NCBI RefSeq assembly: GCF_027744825.2
Contig: NC_071340.1
Coordinates: forward strand, 3,541,501-3,605,500
Direction: 5' to 3'
DNA: 64,000 bases
Origin: Synchiropus splendidus
Lineage: Eukaryota > Chordata > Actinopteri > Syngnathiformes > Callionymidae
In this document: piece by piece, positions 63,436 through 64,000 of the stretch
How the letters are laid out: each line of letters starts with the position of its first letter
Position numbering within the stretch: position 1 is the first letter of the stretch
The notes under the pieces: generated by a model
The model's database searches: none
What the model was told of the DNA's origin: nothing
What the model saw: only the letters and a program-made list of their open reading frames with translations
Made by a program: the position numbers and the translations under genes

Positions 63436-64000
63436 CAGAACATGAAATTTTCACCTCCCACTGTAGCAGATAGGGTCTTTCTAGTAGTTGCACATCAAAT
63501 CTAAGCTGTCTGTAGAGTTTTTCCTGAGTTATCAACATTTTTATGTTTGGGGTTCTGAAATCAAACTCATCTCAGGCTGAAAACGCGTTTTACGCATTGT
63601 GCCATAACTTTGCAGGGAAGCTTCAGAGCATGATATTTTCAACTCCCACTATAGCAGAAAGGGTCCTTCTCGTAGTTGCACATCAAATCAAAGCTGTTTG
63701 AAGTGTTTTTCCAAAGTTATCAACACTTTTATGTTTGGCGTTCCGGAATCGACCTTATCTCAGGCTGAAAACGCGTTTCTTGCATTGTGGCATAACTTTG
63801 CAGGGAAGCTTCAGAACATGAAATTCTGACCTCCCAATATAGCAGAAAGGGTCTTTCTCGTAGTTGCGCATCAAATCTAAGTTGTCTGAAGTGTATTTCC
63901 AAAGTCATCAACATTTTCATGTTTGGCGTTCCGAAACCCACCTTATCTCAGGCTGAAAACGCGTTTTACGCATTGTGCCATAACTTTGCAGGGAAGCTTC

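Larger units (their letters stand above)
4338..64000 (+). repeat. 188-bp satellite DNA array (about 317 head-to-tail monomers)
   Basis: The same unit recurs every 188 bp in one orientation from the GAATTTTTCAGATCCC at 4338 to the last base, so the array extends beyond the window. Numbering the consensus from CACCTCCCACTATAGCAG, landmarks are: CTAGTAGTTGCACATC (30-45), CTAAGCTGTCTGAAGTG (50-66), TTATCAACATTTTTATG (78-94), GGCGTTCCGGAATCGACC (98-115), CTCAGGCTG (120-128), AAAACGCGTTTTCTGCATTG (129-148), GCCATAACTTTGCAGG (150-165) and GAAGCTTCAGAACATG (166-181). The consensus is about 40% GC. Single-base variants and 1-bp indels are common; larger deletions are rare. The length fits one nucleosome plus linker, usual for centromeric or other heterochromatic satellites (general knowledge). 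No gene is called inside it. Confidence 0.97.

Noticed and set aside
4284..63941. Dozens of 60-110 residue ORFs on both strands with a similar protein (for example with FMFGVPE or RQLRFDVQ)
   Set aside because: They recur with the 188-bp period, overlap each other on both strands, shift frame because 188 is not a multiple of 3, and often use non-ATG starts. They are translations of a non-coding satellite, not a gene family.
4338..64000. CRISPR array
   Set aside because: Repeats are contiguous 188-bp units without unique spacers, and there are no cas genes; the neighbours are eukaryotic element genes.
4338..64000. DnaA-box-like TTATCAACA in most monomers (TTATCCACA in one near 48611)
   Set aside because: One mismatch from a bacterial DnaA box in most copies, but the DNA is eukaryotic and the word is simply part of the satellite consensus.
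4338..64000. CENP-B box in the monomer
   Set aside because: No word matching the TTCG-n4-A-n2-CGGG core was found on either strand of the consensus.

Overview
The window is eukaryotic nuclear DNA, most likely from an animal. It has two parts: a 4.3-kb stretch with the remains of a Maverick/Polinton-type (F54H12-type) mobile element, and about 59.7 kb of one tandem satellite that runs off the right end of the window. There are no bacterial features. The pattern of variation in the satellite looks like CpG-methylation decay, which points to a host that methylates its germline DNA. Nothing seen here fixes the species.

Left part, 1-4337. Positions 1-497 are AT-rich and show no gene. A short exon-like open stretch lies at 498-642. 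From about 879 the reading frames are compactly packed on the + strand: a broken frame (879-1274, interrupted by one TAG), a 273-residue ORF of unknown function with a Cys/His cluster (1271-2092) followed by an AATAAA, an integrase pseudogene (2218-3357) with a DDE core and a chromodomain-like tail, and a 313-residue ORF (3324-4265) whose start overlaps the end of the integrase tail frame. The integrase is broken by two frameshifts, at the T run 2352-2359 and between 2890 and 2920, so the element cannot move by its own enzyme. No terminal inverted repeat, DNA polymerase, ATPase or protease is visible, so only a fragment of an element is present.

Right part, about 4338-64000. A 188-bp satellite, about 40% GC and roughly 317 copies, lies head to tail in one orientation. 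Most monomers contain three small palindromes (TTCCGGAA, GAAAACGCGTTTTC, GAAGCTTC), and all five CpGs of the consensus fall within 37 bp. Because 188 is not a multiple of 3, the many 60-110 residue ORFs here are shadows of the repeat and not genes. The array has a rich higher-order structure: four almost identical 2,561-bp units (48970-59213), a 9-monomer (1,692-bp) unit seen in two blocks 5,454 bp apart, a 4-monomer (752-bp) doublet, a 1,131-bp-offset doublet, and several dispersed segment copies. The left edge looks more diverged by eye, and the 49-59 kb segment is the most recently homogenised.

The main points of interest are the abrupt contact between the element and the array, the recent fourfold 2,561-bp amplification with its private 71-bp deletion, and the CpG/palindrome core of the monomer. 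All comparisons were made by eye; no alignment or database search was run.
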